The notes beneath the pieces are model-generated. The model did not search any database, was not told where the DNA came from, and saw only the letters and a program-made list of their open reading frames with translations. DNA of 31,107 nt from Mesotaenium endlicherianum (lineage: Eukaryota > Streptophyta > Zygnematophyceae > Zygnematales > Mesotaeniaceae), in contig WELA01003891.1 in NCBI GenBank assembly GCA_009602735.1, forward strand, positions 117,294 to 148,400, given 5' to 3'. Of the stretch, positions 20,486 through 31,107 are shown piece after piece. Within the stretch, counting starts at the first letter, position 1, and each line of letters starts with the position of its first letter. The position numbers and the translations under genes are program-made.

Positions 20486-23400
20486 CTACAAGCAGCTGCT
20501 CAAGTCAGCCTGTGCCTCTCCTCTCGCGCCCCCCCGCTCCTCCTCGCACTGTTGCACTTTGGTCAGGAATTCCCGCATCTTGTTTTTCTTGGCCCGTCCG
20601 AGCTTAGCACCGTCCTGCTGCAGCAGTTGCTCAATGATGTTCTCGCTATACCGCGTGGAGCGCATGTAGAACTCCGCCAGCAGTCGCTCCTGATGCTCCG
20701 GGCTGAGGTCTCCATGGCGTCCCTGAAGGAGCGCGAGCAGTAATGGTGCAGAGGAAGCTAGAAGGTTTGTGGTGCGTCATGCACTAGCTCCCGGTTCTAC
20801 TTCCGTCGTGCGCTTGATGGCTGGCTGGCATTGTAGAATACAGAAATTTCAAGGTGATGCTGCACCACCACATGACCCAACGTTGGTCCTGAAAGCAGAC
20901 TGCCTCCAGCAGGCATGGACAGCAGAGAGCGACGGTTGCAATATCATCTTCGGAAAAGGAGCAAGGACTGACGGACTGACTGCCTGATCGACTTCCTAAC
21001 CAAATAACTGAGTGTCTGACTGACCGACTGGGTGCCTCGTGTGGAAGCACTCTGCGACTGAATGCACTGCTACATACGGCCTGCAAACCCCGGGAAGTCG
21101 ATTTCAAGGACAAAGCTGGAGCATTTCGGCAGCAAGAGCAGTGGTAGCAGCTACGTGCCATATCATTCCCAAGAATACACAGCCCGTGCGCCATATTGTA
21201 CCGCATGGAGTGGCTGAAAATACAGCAGCAGCAGCAGAGCTCTGCGCGTGGAATAGAGCACTGTCGGCTTCCAACTGACCTGTCGCGCTATCCTGTCACG
21301 AGTAGCGTGGTGGAGCACGATGGCGGCCGCCACGGAGATGTTGAACGAGTCCACCATGCCGCACATGGGAATGCTGCAGTGGATGTCGGCAGCATTCAGC
21401 CCCGCCTCGCTCACGCCCCTGCCGCCCGCAATGCCGCCCCCCGCACGAAGCCAGCCGCCACGTTCACTCAGCCAGGTAGGTCCCATGCAGATACTTGCCA
21501 TAGGTGGCGAACTCAAGCCTACTTTGTCCTTGTTTGAGACGCTTGATGCAATCAAGAAATGCAGGAGACAATCGGCGGTGCTGTGCTCTTTCTCGCGATC
21601 ACCAAGAAGGGTGGGTTGGGCCGCCCTGGAAGGCACAACACGCGCCTAGTGGGGGGCTTGATCAATGGCAATGGCAGAAAGCGACTGTGGTGAGCAGCGG
21701 GCGCAGCCTGCACATGCACTCGCAGCTGTGATGCTGTCTGCGCTTTTAGTATTGAACACCACAACAGCCCTCACTAAAATGCGACGCGGGTGGCGAGGGC
21801 TTGGGCCGAGACAAAACGCGGCCGTAGGAGATTTGTGACTGCAAGCAGCATGCACACGGGCGGGTGCTTAGGAGCACGGCAAGGGACGCACATGACTTTC
21901 TCAAGCTCCGTGGTCCTACGGGAAAGTCACTCAAGTCACACACGATGGCTGCGGTTGGCAGTCGGCCTGCTGATGTGGCCATCTTTCTGCAAACTGGTCC
22001 CTGAAAATCGTGCTCCATTAATGCACAGGATATATAGGCGAGCCACCTCACACGGGCCTTAGAAGGAGAGCATATGTGTGCCCGGTAGCAAGTGTGTGTG
22101 TGTGTGTGTGTATGTGTGCGCGCGCGCGAGCGCGTGTCACCGCGGCTTTCATGCATGACAGCATGTAAGTGTGATTTGAAGGCACTTACTGCTTCTCATT
22201 ACCGAACACAATGGCCGTGGGGATCGTCCAATCCATGTCGTAGATGGGTATCTGCGTGACGAGCGGAGGACATTGTTGAGGAGAAGTCAGCACACCCCCC
22301 CATGTGCCACTTCAGGCATCGAACATCATCACCTGTTTCTACTAAGTATGGCATAGTAATCCTCATCCTCATTGGTTGTAGTCCCCCCTTCGCTGAGAAC
22401 CACATCATGACAGGAGAGGGGGCATGGAAAGTCAGGAGATGCCTAGAGCCCGAGCCCCCCCCCCGGCCGCCGCCGCCGGTCAGAGCATGCGCGGGCACCC
22501 CACAATGAGGTCAAAGATCCTTCCATGCCCGTGAGACTGCCCGCATATGCCAGTATGATCACTGTGCATCCTCAAGCCCGAAACCCTGACCCAGGCCTAA
22601 CCCTGCGCCCTGGACCCTGTTAGCCACCCTTGCGGTGCATGGCCCTGCTCTGACATGTGGCACAGCGCACGTGAGCTAACAATCTTCTGACCCCTTCCAC
22701 ATGGACCATTCCACTGCAGGAGCAGTGTTGCTATTGTTCCAAAGGCACTACTGCGCTGTCCTGGTCCCTGCCGTGTCATTCTTGTGACGGCAAGCGGCAC
22801 CATGGAGGATTTGACGACTCACAGTGTGGGGGGAGATATGAGTGACAGCGATTCGGTAGCCCCGAGATTTGAGCGCATCGAAGCACTCGGTGCAGTCCTC
22901 CCAAGTCTCCACAGACAACCACTTGTCGGTGCCCATGGTAATCCTGGGGTTGTGCTTGTACCTGACAAGTCATCAAGGTTTCGGTTTCGGAAGTGCACTT
23001 GCATCGTTTTGTTTAGCATGGCACCTGCCGACTTGCCAACCTGTCACTCCAATGACGCTCTCCATTACAGACTGCCATGTCAGGCCTCAGCTGCTTGTTA
23101 TGTCTCTTCAGCACTCAAGGGTCACACCCTCTGCACGCAGCTGAGACAGGCCTAACACTTCACTTTGAAGCCCGACACACACGTTCTGCTAGACTAGCAC
23201 TCTCACTATTCACTTTCTGCTTAGACTGCACCACCCTGGTCGAGCCCTTTCCAATAACCACCTACACGTCTCCACTTGCTTTTTCTCTTTGACACCCTTC
23301 AACCCCTCTTCACCTGAAGACTGTACAAGGGACTGCCCTTCTCATTCAGTCTCGAAAAAGTATTTAGGCTAGACCTTCTACTACCCAAAGATTGAAAGGT

Positions 23401-24498
23401 CAGATCAGTTTTTGCCATCCAGAGAGGTTGAGATGCGCAATAATTATAAGAAGAACGTGGAAAACGTTTTTTGCAACATCCCGGAAAGATCCCTCTCACC
23501 CACCTTCTCTTGTCTGACGGGCTGACGATGTTCACAGACTGAAACCCCAAAGCCTCAGCTGTCCTGCAGACGGCTGACACATTTCCCAAGTCAATGATGC
23601 CTTCGATCACAGGTATCACCCCCACAGTTCGAGTCTTCACAGCTTTCTGCAGCCGCTCCTTTCGTGTATCCACAAGGTAAGGCTCCAGCATACCTATCAC
23701 CTCTGTGCTAGAGACCTCCCTGCCTGTGCTCGCTTGGAAGTTAGCTGGAATGGGGAACCACGGTTCTGTCATGGGTGCTTCTGAAGGTGCTGAGATATCT
23801 GATTGGTGACTATTTGAAGCCCAAATCGGATCCAAATTGCTACTTGCCGCAGTAATATCCTGTGCATAAAGTGCACTTTTGCTGCTGGGCTTACGGGTCC
23901 ACAGATTGTCGTCTTCAGCCTGTATCCTGCTAGAAACTGTAATACTTTCCCTACTGGTAGGTGCATTTTCACTGCCATCAGTGCTTGCAGCTTCCTCACA
24001 CGAGCTCAGTTCTAAGTATGACACTGGAGTCCTCCTAAATGTGCGCTTCTCCACTAATTCAGGCTCAGGGTTCTGTTTTTCATCGCTGGAAAGTGACGCC
24101 AACTTACTACAATATATTTTATAGCCTAATTGTTTTCTCTGTGATCCAGAGTAGAGTCTGACTGGTAAAGTGTCAAGTACAAATTGAGATATATGTACAT
24201 GATGCCCTCTGGACTTCCTCCCTGTCCAGTCTAATTTCGGATTGCCATGACAAGGTGCTTTGCAGAAAGTGTGTGTTGGCTTGGACATGCTTGCCCGGAT
24301 GAAGGAGGCTAAATATCGGCATTGGGACAAGTCTAGAGAGGTGTTCTTCAACCCTCCGCGAACTACACGACTATCTTTCAAGCCCATGTTAGCTAATGAC
24401 TCTGTAGAAAAAGAGCACATCCCAGGATCCAACCTAGAAAATGTGCAGCTCCTTGACCGAAGCACAAGCGCATGGAGGGAGTGTCCAACAACAGCCAT
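20486..24498 (-). CDS. Organelle-targeted SpoU/TrmH-type tRNA/rRNA 2'-O-methyltransferase
   Basis: Five exons (24498-23504, 22961-22823, 22251-22190, 21418-21280, 20722-20486) join in phase to 523 codons plus stop. ATG 24498 was chosen because the frame upstream has no other ATG and this start gives a basic, Ser/Arg-rich presequence (MAVVGHSLHALVLRSRSCTF), typical of chloroplast or mitochondrial import. Residues about 30-260 look disordered. The catalytic domain follows with the SpoU motifs: RKERLQKAVKTRT, motif 1 DLGNVSAVCRTAEALGF, then KWLSVETWEDC, GYRIAVTHIS, motif 2 IPTAIVFGNEKQGVSEAG, and motif 3 SIPMCGMVDSFNISVAAA, which together build the SAM-binding trefoil knot. The C-terminus (GRHGDLSPEHQERLLAEFYM) matches plant SpoU proteins closely. 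The enzyme should methylate the ribose 2'-OH of a guanosine in tRNA or rRNA; the exact target cannot be read from sequence. Confidence 0.94.
20964..21036 (+). repeat. Degenerate CTGA/GACTGAC repeats in an intron
   Basis: Imperfect repeats of GGACTGAC, TGACTGCC and TGACTGACCGACTG occur in the intron between SpoU exons 21418-21280 and 20722-20486. They resemble the larger TGACTGGC-type array at about 478-715. Confidence 0.6.
22091..22136 (+). repeat. GT/GC dinucleotide microsatellite in an intron
   Basis: A (GT)n tract, about ten units, passes through TATGTGTGC into a (GC)n tract and GAGCGCGTGT. It lies in the intron between SpoU exons 22251-22190 and 21418-21280. Alternating purine-pyrimidine sequence of this kind can adopt Z-DNA. 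Confidence 0.9.
22455..22477 (+). repeat. C-run followed by CCG repeats in an intron
   Basis: Ten C followed by GGCCGCCGCCGCCGG lie in the intron between SpoU exons 22961-22823 and 22251-22190. This is simple low-complexity sequence. Confidence 0.8.
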
Positions 24499-25465
24499 TG
24501 CGAAACGTATCAAGAAACTGCTCACACCAGATTCGCACCCAAGATGTCACCCCGACCGATTGTAACGAGCCAAATGCCCTCCATACAAGCTATCAACCAT
24601 TGGGGGCGTCACCCGGATGCAGAACCAATCGAACGAACATTTGGCTCATACAAAATACCGCTAGTCTGTAGTAAGTGTGAGATGCATGTAGATGTTCCAA
24701 AATGCTGTGCAGCTCAGTTCTGCTCACAATTGACTCGAAACAGATGATTTTGTTTCGAACAAAAGGAGCATGCCGACACTTTTCTCCAGATTGATTCCTC
24801 CTTGTAGCTCTCCCACACTGCTCCCACATAAGCGAACATGCTTGCCGGAAATGCTAAGGAAAATATCGGCAGTTTCGGGCAAAACTGTCTGAATCTCAAG
24901 AGAATCTCGAAACTTCGATAACGCATTATCCACAAACTTCGGCGCATAGTTCGATGAGGATGGCCGGGGTATCCTTAAATCCGACTACTCAATTTGGATC
25001 ACTTTTTCGTCCCAGGACTGGGACCATTTCGGAGTCGACTGAACCGACGTGCCTGCTTCGTGAAAGTTCACACGCGCGTTACAAACTGCGATACACCACA
25101 TTTACTTACAATTTGCTGATATTTGCAAGTTCCTAGTTGCGTGTTACACGAGCATTTACCAGTTCACTTCAGTCATAATCTCTGGCAGTAGTTGTAAGTC
25201 GTGTATTAGAATTCAAAAATGAGTGCCAGGTTAGCTGCAATTGTCTTCCTTTCATCGAGAGCGGTATCTAATGTGCCATCCTTTTTGTATTCGTCTTACT
25301 AACGCTCATGTAGTGTATGAGCTGGTATGGGCTGGTTCATAGCAGCTAAGTGCTGGCGTGTGTTTGGAGCAGAATGATCGGCGAAATCCCGACTGAATTA
25401 GTGAAAAGGTTGAAAGTAGATAGCTGTTTGGGGACAGATTGATATCGGGGCTCAGCTTGATAGTT
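24499..25465. promoter_or_regulatory. Shared divergent upstream region (SpoU and OPA3-like genes)
   Basis: These 967 bases lie between the start codons of the minus-strand SpoU gene and the plus-strand OPA3-like gene, so both promoters and 5' UTRs should be here. Both neighbours encode proteins expected in organelles, so shared control is possible but unproven. I see no clear TATA box or additional exon. Confidence 0.5.
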
Positions 25466-28400
25466 ATGGTCCTTCCGGCAGTTAAGCTCGGGACATACGT
25501 ACTTAGGTTTTTCACGAAACCTTTAGCAAATGCAATTAAATCACGTGCTAAGAATCATCCGAATTTCAAGGCTCGTGTCATCAGCTTTGCACAGGTGAGG
25601 AAACCAGGGTGCATGTGTTTTGACTGTAAGGAAGAGCTTCAAGAACCTGGCAATCGACTGGAACCTGGGTATTACTCGACAGCTAGAGCAATTTTTTCTA
25701 CATGTATGTTTGATATAAAGCGCCATACTGTACTACGTGCCCCTATTCCAGGTTCCTTCCATCTAGCACTACAATATCATGTCTTTCAAATGTTTTTAAT
25801 CCGAGAATCCAGCAGAAGGGATGGAGATCTACGAAGTGTGGTCATGTTTCGTTATTATGTAGTTGGACCCGCCTGATCAGAGAGATAATTACTGATGTTT
25901 TTTTCAAAGATGGTGATGCAATTTGACTTGCAGGGGGTGAAATGGACTAGTCTGTGAAGTTTGTTATCTTGTAGTATTGTAGCAGTTATGTGATGAAGCC
26001 CAGGTTGTTTCACCATATCTCTTAACTTAGGCTCGTGTATGTCGCTAGGCTAGCTTTTGGTCCTCCTATGCTACTCGTGTGACAGATATTTTTTTTCTTT
26101 GCTAGTCAAGTTGATAAAGACCTTACCCCGTAGCTCCTTACCATGTAGCTGATCAAGCCTCTCGACATCCAGTTGTCCAGTAACTATGAATGCACTGGTT
26201 GAGACTTACGTGAGAAGTGGCATATCGTTGGCCTTGTTTTTTTACCACGAAGCCCTCGAAGATTGACGACCTGTATGACTGGATATGTTTCAGTTTTATC
26301 ACAGGATTAATGTTAACCTTCAGAGGCGATTGTATGGTCATGATCTTCACGTTGACATCAAGCCTCTGAATGAGGAGAGGGCTGTTGAGACTGCTGCTGA
26401 CACACTGGGTGAAACTGTTGTCTTTGGGGTGAGTTGTCTTATGTCGCAGACCTTGAACCTCTGGCAGCTACAGCATGTACATCTGAATGCTTTATGACGA
26501 TATAAAATTTGCTCACTCAGTTTGAAACTTTGAAGTCATGCTTGATTGTTGTTTCACAATGGTTTGGATCCAGATGTAAGGTCTTTGTACCTGGCTAACA
26601 GGGTGAAAGACTATTTCCATCCCCTAGCTCTTGAGGTTGCATGCAGCCTCAGAATATGTGATTGACGAAACATAATATTCAATGACGCGGCTGTCGTATA
26701 TGGAGAGCTCCTTAAATGGGCTTGTTAACCTCAGCTGGCCAATCAGTGCAGAGCATTGTCTGTGTTAGGGGGATGCTGTGCAGCGCTTGTGGGTTAATTG
26801 GAATGTATGTTTAAGTTCTTACCTTCCTAGTGCATGGATCAGGACCCTGCCTCCTATACTGCTGGTCAAGCGCTACTTTGGGTTCATACAGCAAGCTTAG
26901 GGAGTGGAGACACAGAAAGGTGTTCCTAGCAGGGCTGGGAAATAGGAAGATTGAAGTTTTACAAAGTTTGTCATTTTGGCCTGTATGGAGGGCCATTTAG
27001 TGAATTTCAGCTATTATGCGCGCAAAGCCTGGATGCCTGATCCTTTAGCGACAAGTTGGGGGTTTACTGGCACCATCTTCGTACCTGCACTTGTTACAAA
27101 GACGGAGCATGCCTTTTTAAACCTCACATGCACCTGTCAAATGCTAGTGGAAGACATGATGACTTGCGCAAAACACACGTGCCTTCAAGGTCCCTTTCAC
27201 AACGGCTGCATCTTCAGTAATCCTATTGGGATGCTTCATATGATTTCTCGAATCACCTCTATGTCCTCAATAACCCCAACCCTGGGCATGCGTGTGGAGG
27301 AAAAGAGCTGCCTGATTGATTTTGTCCATTCCGATTCCGGCATGGTTATTGGTTGCGTTTAGTGCGTAGAGCATAGTCCACCTTAACAGTGCAGCCGAGC
27401 CTTTCTGTGCAGGCAACTCATATGCCGCAAAGAAAAACGTTATTTTTTTATATGTTTCGTGGACCTCTTTCAGAGGAGAAATCTTCCCCTCCTTTGACCT
27501 AAGCTGAGGCCCTACATGAGTTGCCTGTTGACTAGTGTGAAAAACAATGTGTACACCTTTACAAAGCTGCAAGGCTTCCTTCTCCGGAAGTTGCTGTTGT
27601 AGCATTCGGGCCCAACCATAGTGGTGAGCTTCCCGCTGTGAATACCCAGGTCAGCTTTTTGCGATTGATGGAAAGAGGGTGGTTATGCCTCACGGACAAA
27701 AGAGAGGGCCATGCGTGTTCAGGTGGGCATAGGAGCACTCATCTTCGAGTGGCAAAGGGGGGTGCGCTCTGACCAGCGCAAGGTGGAAGCACAGCGGCAG
27801 CTGGACTTGGTATGGTTGCCCTCTGCCCCAGCTGACCTCGAGCGTCGAGTGCTTCTGCCGTGGGCATTGGGGTCTGAGACTTTTTTAAGCCTGAAATTTC
27901 AGTGTCGGAAGTGCCCCATGATCCGCCGCAGCAGGTCAGCACTAGGCATGAGTCTGGAGGGTTTTTTTGTGGATTGCCAAGAGTCTTACTACTGTTCAGT
28001 TTTGGAAGTGACTGTATGCGTGCCTGCATAAGCATCGCTTTTACATATCAACGCAATCGGCATTCGCAGGCACAAGACGGGAGGATTGAGGCTTTGGAAA
28101 AGGCCATCAGTAGTGGAAGCTCTTGGAAGGTATGAGCTCCACATCTGACCCTTGCGTCATGCACTTCTTTTATTATCATAATCAAGGGACAGGCTCTTCT
28201 CTGCATGCAAGAGATTTTTGCAGTGTGCTTGTCTGTTGGCACGCTAGGCTACCCGCACAATTGCTGCAGTCATCTCATATGCTGGCATAAGTTTAGGAGG
28301 TTGTAGAGCAACAGAAAGTTTGCAAAGACGACAGATAATCAGGAGCATGGTGGTCGCAGTAACATTGCCCGGAGGGGAGGGGATGCTGCTGGCGACCTTT

Positions 28401-28966
28401 CATGCTGTCCTGTTCTGCTCGCGCTGCCTTCAAGAGCATCAAGAATTGTTTTGACTTTGTCATACGATCAAGTTTTATTTTGTGTAATTTTCTCAGGGAG
28501 CTGATACACTAGCTCTTTTTGGTTTGGTGACTGTTTCTTTGCACAGGCGTCCAGAGAAGTATTAAAGAGAGACGCCAAAATAGAAGCCGAGCTTCAGGCT
28601 CTCAAGCAAGAGATTGAATTTCTCAAGAAGTCTCTGCAGATTAGCCAGGAAAGGGAAAGGGGTGCCAACTTGCAGAAGCCTCCGGATACTGGACTGAGGC
28701 CCGGAGCGGAGCAGACCAAGGTGATCGAGAAGAAGGCACCTGGCAGTCCGGAGGAGACAATTCACAGAGGCAAAGGCGACGATGGAGAGAAGGGGAGTGC
28801 TTCGGGCTCAGGTAGTTGGTACTTTTTTGGTGGTGGTAACAGCAGTGCAAAGAATGCAAGCAGGCCTTCAAACCAGTCTAACTTCACCGCAGATATAGCC
28901 TTGAATGTGTTTCATAGATTGTGTTCGCAAAAGGCACAGCAAATGTCTCCTTTTCTAGCGCACTAA
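25466..28966 (+). CDS. OPA3: OPA3-like protein with C-terminal extension
   Basis: Five exons (25466-25594, 26294-26428, 27723-27809, 28070-28129, 28547-28966), all in phase 0, give 276 residues. The start at 25466 yields the family's standard N-terminus (MVLPAVKLGTYVLR...KPLANAIKSRAKNHPNFK). Exons 2 and 3 carry the rest of the OPA3 domain: INVNLQRRLYG, VDIKPLNEERAVETAADTLGE, then a hydrophobic segment TVVFGVGIGALIFEWQR. Exon 5 begins with a coiled coil (KIEAELQALKQEIEFLKKSL). In animals OPA3 is a mitochondrial membrane protein of about 180 residues; its biochemical role is unclear. Here about 115 residues after the coiled coil are Gly/Ser/Lys-rich and unlike the core family, with a GSGSWYFFGGGN motif. 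The family call is secure; the extension is of unknown function. Confidence 0.92.
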
Positions 28967-29331
28967 GTTGTGCACAAGTTGCCTTCGCGGATGAATTGTG
29001 GATTTCTGTCTACCAGTCGTCCTCCATGTAGCTAGTGTTCATGTTTGTCAGCGGCAATCAGTGTTGTCTCACATCAACCGCAGTTCGCGAGTAGCATGTG
29101 TTGATTTTTTTATTCTTTCGATCTTACCAGATTTGTATCAGCTTGATCTCTGACTACGAGTAATTTAACAACTTTGCCAAAGTTGGCAGGAATTTAAGTG
29201 AGACTAACACCTTCAATATATAGACGGCTTTCTGCCACACTTCAAATGCATACAGGACACTACTAGTCAGACCTTAAAAAAGCTAGCACATTACACTATG
29301 TTCTTTTTAGCATGCTTCTCGACTCGTCTCC
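28967..29331. other. Convergent 3' region
   Basis: These 365 bases separate the stop codons of the OPA3-like gene (plus) and the DsbA-like gene (minus). They are AT-rich and presumably hold both 3' UTRs. No gene is seen. Confidence 0.55.
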
Positions 29332-31068
29332 TCACAGCTTTGCCATATGGGAGCTATGCTGTGCTACAAGCCCTGTCTGCACAGAACCTGAAAAGTCATT
29401 TGCCCCATTCAGCACTTGAGGGCGCCACCCACAGAGCAAGTCAAGGACCACGTTGAGTCGATCTTGACCCCAGACAAGTGCCACGTGGCACCCTTCTGGG
29501 TCAAGAACACGGAACGTGGGAGCTCCACAAATACCCAACTCGACAGCCTGCAAAAGCAGGCTTGCAGTATTAATGCCTAGTGTTACCAGTATAGTACACA
29601 ACCACCCTCTGCCTGTTACACTCCACAAGGCAACATCCGGTATGTAAAGGATGCTCTCCTACCAATTGACATCAAAAAGCTGCAAACTTCCACAGGTGGG
29701 TTGACGACAGTTGCTTGACAATGGCACTTCACACGCTCGCGACAGCTGCATGTGGGGGGGTCACGTGCTGGTGTCCGGGGGAAAACTTACTGTGGCCGTG
29801 TTCTGCCTCAGCTCGTCCTTCACACGCTGCGACGAAGCCTTGTGCAAGATGCCATCGGCGTCAAAACCTGACTCCAGCAGCACCTGCAGAGAAAGTCAGA
29901 AAGAAGGTGTTATCAACGCTCTTGACATGTATCAGCCGACAGACACATGTGAGCGCACCAGCAGCAAACACACACCAGCAATTGAATAAGTTCTAGCTTG
30001 ATCTGTGTGACAGGTAGTTCAGCGAGACGCCTTCCCACAAGGGAAGACTGCGAAGTTGTTTGTAAGGACAGTATCCTTTGAGCCCCACACTTGCAAACTC
30101 TACCTCCTACCTCCTACCTCCTACCTCCTACGTCCTGTCTTGCAGCACTTCCTTGTAATGTATCTCCAAACAAAGATAGTCTGCGACGAGGCGCACTTCT
30201 ACTGTGACGGCCATGCATGCACATCAGCAGTCAGCGGGTGCCGCAGAGGACAGAAAGCAGCCCATGAGACGGAGCAAGCCCACGCGCTTCAGACCCACGC
30301 GTGCCAACGGCCGCTCAAGGGAGAGATTAACACTCGTCTGCTCGAGGGGAACCCCAAGAATGAGTCGAGAAGACAAGGAGCGGTCAGCTGAAAAGCCAAG
30401 GTCACATTTCTCTCTTTTCTTACATCGCAGATGACACTCGCTTGGCTGATGTCTCTGTCCTCCACCCACGCAGCCCTGTAGAGTGCAGCAACTGCGCGCG
30501 GCTCACAGATGGCGGCACGGAGCGCCCTCACCTACCACGGGCCAATGGATGATCGGCGGGGGACGAACAGAGGGAAGCAGAAGGAGAGGGAGTCAGTAAG
30601 AGACGCCATCAGGGTAACCCCCAGTCCCCCCACTGCTGCCCATGCTCCTGCAGCTGCTGCGTGGACGTCCGTTTGGCCCACCAAACCTATCTCTGCAAGC
30701 CGTTTGGATGCGAGCACCAAAGCAAAACTCGAGGTGCGAGACACCCCACCTTCTTTTGCAACCCATCGAGGCTGCTGTTGGTGTTCTGCCGTGAAAAGTA
30801 CAAAGCATAGACTGCAGGCCTGCAGCCGGAGTGGTGCCAGCCACAACGCGCTGACTTCGCCCTCCCTCCATCAAGTTGGCTTAGCTGGCCGCCGGAAGCA
30901 GCCGGGCACAGAGATGGTCAGCCCCACCACAGGAGGTCAGGACCGGGGCAAGGGGGACACGCGAGGGGCCCATAGTGAGGCCAGCCGTCGCTTACAGAGA
31001 GGATGGGGAAGATCGACGGCCAGGAGAGGCCGGCCTCCAGATACTCGTTCCAGTCATTGCAGTCCTTC
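29332..31068 (-). CDS. DsbA-like thioredoxin-fold protein (2-hydroxychromene-2-carboxylate isomerase / kappa-GST type), 3' part
   Basis: Four minus-strand exons, 31068-30996, 30531-30424, 29883-29791 and 29547-29332, join in phase (about 162 residues plus stop). The first visible exon starts in phase 2, so the gene begins beyond the right edge. Family marks in order are KDCNDWNEYL and LSWPSIFPI (the segment before the helical insert), VRALRAAICEPRAVAALYRA and AWVEDRDIS (helical insert), LLESGFDADGILHKA, and VELGICGAPTFRV with the cis-Pro of the thioredoxin fold, then VWGQDRLNVVLDLL. The N-terminal strand with any catalytic Ser/Cys is outside the window, so isomerase, glutathione transferase or disulfide oxidoreductase activity cannot be chosen. 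About 40 extra residues after LCGWRP look poorly conserved. Confidence 0.88.
30100..30134 (+). repeat. 7-base minisatellite (CTACCTC), five copies
   Basis: Four exact CTACCTC units and one variant (CTACGTC) lie in the intron between DsbA-like exons 30531-30424 and 29883-29791. The period is seven, as in plant telomere repeats, but the unit is not TTTAGGG. Confidence 0.9.
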
Positions 31069-31086
31069 CTGCCAATCACGATAATG

Positions 31087-31107
31087 AGGGAGGGGGGGGG
31101 GGGGGGG
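31087..31107 (+). repeat. Poly-G tract at the right edge of the window
   Basis: The last 20 or so bases are GAGGGAGG followed by an unbroken G run to the final base. It lies just upstream (in gene orientation) of the first visible DsbA-like exon, inside an intron. It mirrors the G run at positions 10-21. Confidence 0.9.

Noticed and set aside
26976..27362. 128-codon plus-strand open frame
   Set aside because: It falls in the second intron of the OPA3-like gene, between exons that join exactly in phase without it, and has no recognisable domain.
30100..30134. Possible telomere-like heptamer repeat
   Set aside because: The unit is CTACCTC / GAGGTAG, not TTTAGGG or a known variant, and it sits in an intron with only five copies.
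1..31107. Transposons, viral insertions, CRISPR arrays, tRNA and rRNA genes
   Set aside because: I saw no transposase, reverse transcriptase or viral protein motifs, no regularly spaced direct repeats and no convincing tRNA cloverleaf signals. A dedicated search (tRNAscan-SE, Infernal, repeat library) could still find small elements.

Overview
This is a nuclear DNA window from a eukaryote of the green (plant) lineage, most likely a streptophyte. The genes are split by GT-AG introns of about 0.25 to 1.5 kb. The families are typical of plants: U-box-type ARM repeats, a SAWADEE-like chromatin reader, an ASI1-like RRM protein and an organellar SpoU methyltransferase. Seven genes in 31 kb is fairly compact, which would suit a streptophyte alga. 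That placement is an inference; the species cannot be named from the sequence alone. Exons were joined by eye using splice signals, intron phase and protein family conservation.

Layout, left to right. (1) Minus strand, 5' part of a U11/U12-65K minor-spliceosome protein (exons between 2768 and 719, running off the left edge). (2) Plus strand, 3523-7362, four exons: an N-terminal hydrophobic segment, a Ser-rich linker, a coiled coil with an internal duplication, and a DUF1838-like C-terminal domain. (3) Plus strand, 9111-12533: a long low-complexity N-terminal region, a 602-base assembly gap, then plant U-box-type ARM repeats. (4) Minus strand, 19137-13669, six exons: an N-terminal SAWADEE-like domain, a disordered linker, an ASI1/IBM2-like RRM and an ASI1-like tail, with an apparent one-base frameshift. 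(5) Minus strand, 24498-20486, five exons: a complete organelle-targeted SpoU/TrmH RNA 2'-O-methyltransferase. (6) Plus strand, 25466-28966, five exons: an OPA3-like protein with a long C-terminal extension. (7) Minus strand, 31068-29332: the 3' part of a DsbA-like thioredoxin-fold protein (2-hydroxychromene-2-carboxylate isomerase / kappa-GST group), running off the right edge.

Genes 1/2 and 5/6 are divergent pairs with roughly 0.75 and 0.97 kb between start codons. Genes 3/4 and 6/7 are convergent. No shared pathway links all the genes; this is an ordinary eukaryotic neighbourhood. The most unusual item is gene 4, which joins a SAWADEE-like module (in other proteins a reader of methylated H3K9) to the RNA-binding half of ASI1-type proteins. 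Poly-G tracts occur at both ends of the window and beside the internal gap, so they probably limited the assembly.
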